A DNA stretch of 14,124 nt from positions 1-14,124 of the forward strand of contig JAGGZG010000397.1 of NCBI GenBank assembly GCA_021162125.1, written 5' to 3'. Positions 11,913 through 14,124 of the stretch are shown here, one piece after another. The first letter of the stretch is position 1, and the number at the start of each line of letters is the position of its first letter. Source of the stretch: Anaerolineae bacterium (GTDB lineage: Bacteria > Chloroflexota > Anaerolineae > JACIWR01). The notes under the pieces are model-generated. The model did no database searches. It saw only the letters and a list, made by a program, of their open reading frames with translations, and had not been told where the DNA came from. Both the position numbers and the translations under genes were made by a program.

Positions 11913-14124
11913 ATGCTTGGTCCCAACTCTCCTCTCGGCCAAGAAATCCAGAGACTCCTCAAGGCCAACCCTGCAGGCCTCACCGTTGACGACATCGAGC
12001 TGGCTCTGCGCCAAAAGGGGTTCCAGGCCAGCGGGACGAGCATCCGCAAGGTGCTCTCCCACACTAAGGTGTTCATCGCCCTGGGGCAACGCTATCGCCT
12101 ACGCGCCATTGTTGAGGCCCAGGAGGACGTCGTGCCTGAACCGAAGCCCCCGCCCAGGTCCCCACGGCAGAAGTCGAAGTACCAGACCCTCTCCACTGGC
12201 CATCTCCCCCTGGCTCACCCGAGTTCCTATGTAGTCTTTGACATCGAGACCACTGGCCTCGATTATGATAGCGCGGACATTTACCAGATTGCCGCCCTGA
12301 AAATCTCACAGGGCGAGCCTGATCACCTGGCTCCCGCGTTCTATCGCTATGTCCAACTTGATCACCCCCTGCCGCTGGTCATCAAACGGAAGCAGCATGT
12401 GGATGACGAAGAGTTCGCGGATGCTGTTCCGCTCACTATCGCGATTGCGGACTTCCGTCAGTTCGTGGGCGATTTGCCCCTCGTAGCCCACAACGGGCGT
12501 TTTGACTCCAGCTTCATCCGCTACGCGGCTGAAAAGCGCTGCGGACAGCCCGACTTCCTCAATCCAGTCCTCGACACCCTCGAACTGAGCGTGCTCTTGC
12601 ACCCAGAGTTACACTCTCACCGCTTGGAGGAAGTGCGAAAGGCCCTCCTGCCTCCAGACCTCGATCACTCAGTCGGATTTCAGAACCTGCTTGCCTGTTT
12701 TAACGCTCAGGGGAAGTCCTATCACGACGCGCGGTATGACGTTCTCATCACCTGGTACGTATTCCGCCACCTGGTTGAGGAGCTTAACGCCCAGGATACT
12801 GATTTCCTCGGTGAGTGGTTACGGTTGCTGCCCGGGGATCAGTACGCCCTTTCCTGCTTGATTGACCGCGCTGATGTCAAGCGCGGTGAAAGGGCGATTG
12901 ACATCGCGAGCTGGGTATCTGAACCTTCGCCCTTGCCACCTCCGCCAGCCAGGCGACCTTTCAGCCGCGAGCGCGTGTTGAGTTACTATCGCCAGAACGG
13001 CAAACTGCATCAGGCAATGGGGGATAAATTCGAGCCCCGCGACGAGCAGGTGCAGATGGTTACGCATGTCTGCGAAGCGTTGGAACAAGGCCGTTTCAAG
13101 GTGATTGAGGCGGCTACTGGCACTGGGAAGACGCTGGCTTACCTGCTGCCAGCCATTGATTTCGCCCGGTCTTCAGGTGAACGGGTGTTCATCTCGACCA
13201 CGGTAAAGAACCTTCAGGATCAACTGGAAGCCCAGATCGAGGTCGCGCAGCGGGACTACGGTTTCGAGTTTACTTATCAGGTCCTTAAGGGCCGTGCGAA
13301 TTACGTGTGCCTTCAGCGGCTTGCACGGACGTGCACCGAATTCGATCCCGAAAAAGCTGGACTAGGAGAGCGAGTTGGGCTGCTTTACCTGCTGAACTGG
13401 CTGCGGCACACGCGGGACGGCGATCTAAGCGAGCTGACCTACTGGCTGGAGAGCATCTACCCTTTGTTCGGCGAGCTTAAGGCTGAGGTTGCCTGCAACG
13501 CAGAAGGCTGCCGCCCCGACCACTGTGAGTATGCTCGGCAGTGCCCGTTCCTTCAGGTTTATGCCCGGGCCAGATCTGCGCAGATTATCGTCGTCAACCA
13601 TGCCCTCCTGATGAGCAAGGACTGGGATGCATTCGCCGAGGAAGCCCTGAGATATTTGATCATTGACGAGGCACACAACCTGGAGGATGTCATCACCAAC
13701 ATCCTCACGCAGGAGGCATCCAGCTCGACTTTCGCGCGATTCTTGAACCGTCTGCACAATCCCTACACTCGTCGGGGGTTCGTTCCTCGGCTGCTGGCCC
13801 TTAGACTGGGCAAAGAGATCGGGGAAATGGCGAGACAATTGCTGGCTGCGCGGAACACGCTGGAACAATTGATAGACGACTTTGGGCGACAGGCACTTGA
13901 CTACTTCAAGCGGCGTGGCAAGCGCATCCACGAGAAGTACGGAGCCAGTCACCGATTGCTCACGGACATCTGGCGGGACCGACAGGCCGATAGCCTGCAG
14001 CGCGACAGGCGGGCAATTTGCAGCGAGCTTGACGCCATCACCGACACGCTGGTGAAGGTGCACCTTCACCAGCGTGTCGGTGATGGCGTCAAGCTCGCTG
14101 CAAATTGCCCGCCTGTCGCGCTGC
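11913..14124 (+). CDS. DnaQ-like exonuclease fused to DinG-type helicase (3' end missing)
   Basis: Open to the window end. An N-terminal helix-turn-helix-like region (about 22-70, LTVDDIELALRQKGF to QRYRLR) is followed by a DEDDh 3'-5' exonuclease: D110/E112 in FDIETTGL, D198 in HNGRFD, H271 and D276 in HDARYD. Then comes an XPD/DinG helicase: Walker A ATGTGKT (K406), a four-cysteine iron-sulfur site (C466, C533, C538, C544, with the C-x4-C-x5-C ending of DinG) and DEAH (585-588). Such fusions, like Firmicute DinG, act in DNA repair or processing. ATG 11913 is the first start after the in-frame TGA at 11898; only a distant GGTGA precedes it. The last helicase motifs are absent. Residues after about 716 come from the contig-end palindrome and are not trustworthy. 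Confidence 0.9.
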   Translation, partial: MLGPNSPLGQEIQRLLKANPAGLTVDDIELALRQKGFQASGTSIRKVLSHTKVFIALGQRYRLRAIVEAQEDVVPEPKPPPRSPRQKSKYQTLSTGHLPLAHPSSYVVFDIETTGLDYDSADIYQIAALKISQGEPDHLAPAFYRYVQLDHPLPLVIKRKQHVDDEEFADAVPLTIAIADFRQFVGDLPLVAHNGRFDSSFIRYAAEKRCGQPDFLNPVLDTLELSVLLHPELHSHRLEEVRKALLPPDLDHSVGFQNLLACFNAQGKSYHDARYDVLITWYVFRHLVEELNAQDTDFLGEWLRLLPGDQYALSCLIDRADVKRGERAIDIASWVSEPSPLPPPPARRPFSRERVLSYYRQNGKLHQAMGDKFEPRDEQVQMVTHVCEALEQGRFKVIEAATGTGKTLAYLLPAIDFARSSGERVFISTTVKNLQDQLEAQIEVAQRDYGFEFTYQVLKGRANYVCLQRLARTCTEFDPEKAGLGERVGLLYLLNWLRHTRDGDLSELTYWLESIYPLFGELKAEVACNAEGCRPDHCEYARQCPFLQVYARARSAQIIVVNHALLMSKDWDAFAEEALRYLIIDEAHNLEDVITNILTQEASSSTFARFLNRLHNPYTRRGFVPRLLALRLGKEIGEMARQLLAARNTLEQLIDDFGRQALDYFKRRGKRIHEKYGASHRLLTDIWRDRQADSLQRDRRAICSELDAITDTLVKVHLHQRVGDGVKLAANCPPVAL
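13997..14124. repeat. Perfect 64-bp-arm palindrome at the contig end
   Basis: Bases 14061-14124 are the exact reverse complement of 13997-14060, with no spacer (centre GGTG|CACC). It lies inside the helicase gene, whose normal sequence ends at the centre. The arm runs to the last base, so its full extent is unknown. A fold-back assembly or amplification artefact is the likeliest reading; a hairpin DNA end is the alternative. Confidence 0.95.

Noticed and set aside
11770..12234. 154-residue plus-strand ORF over the start of the exonuclease-helicase gene
   Set aside because: It starts inside the promoter and is Ser/Pro/Arg-rich out-of-frame translation; the true frame has conserved exonuclease motifs.
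13425..14069. 214-residue minus-strand ORF within the helicase gene
   Set aside because: Opposite strand of the DinG iron-sulfur and DEAH region; its first codons lie in the contig-end palindrome.

Overview
The window reads as one complete contig. It starts inside a dispersed repeat, where assemblies often break, and ends in a perfect zero-loop palindrome. The DNA is GC-rich and densely coded, and some intergenic palindromes and short interspersed elements recur. The mix of GAF/PAS histidine kinase, GAF-GGDEF protein, very acidic TPR protein with repeated PEWL motifs, and structured intergenic repeats suggests a Chloroflexota bacterium, perhaps Anaerolineae-like. That placement is an impression from sequence style, not from a marker gene.

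Layout. (1) 1-126: truncated copy of a hairpin-rich repeat. (2) 302-2697: two-component operon, a soluble GAF-PAS histidine kinase overlapping an OmpR/PhoB-type response regulator by 4 nt, followed by a terminator-like hairpin and a palindromic repeat. (3) 2903-6680: a consensus-like promoter drives a 1230-residue protein with TPR units at both ends. Its roughly 900-residue Glu-rich middle carries 19 clear copies of a Pro-Glu-Trp-Leu motif. (4) 6782-8026: nucleoside diphosphate kinase (GTG start), then a second copy of the palindromic repeat, then a Sir2-type NAD-dependent deacylase. (5) 8013-10116, minus strand: a six-helix GAF-GGDEF diguanylate cyclase followed by the ribosomal silencing factor RsfS. 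They form one operon with a good promoter, convergent with and overlapping sir2. (6) 10143-10434: two small non-autonomous elements abutting each other, the first a second copy of the contig-start repeat. (7) about 10475-11641: a decayed mobile or plasmid-like segment, with a frameshifted small ORF, the N-terminal part of a ParM-like actin ATPase with a frameshift, and a tyrosine recombinase missing its N-terminal half. It ends at a strong terminator. (8) 11770-14124: a strong promoter and the first ~716 codons of an exonuclease-DinG-type helicase, cut by the contig-end palindrome.

The intact genes are mostly housekeeping or signalling (phosphorelay, c-di-GMP, nucleotide balance, protein deacylation, ribosome silencing). 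The unusual material is the PEWL motif array, the repeat whose hairpin loop is exactly inverted between two otherwise identical copies, the back-to-back small elements, and the contig-end palindrome, which is most likely an artefact. No tRNA, rRNA or CRISPR array was seen.
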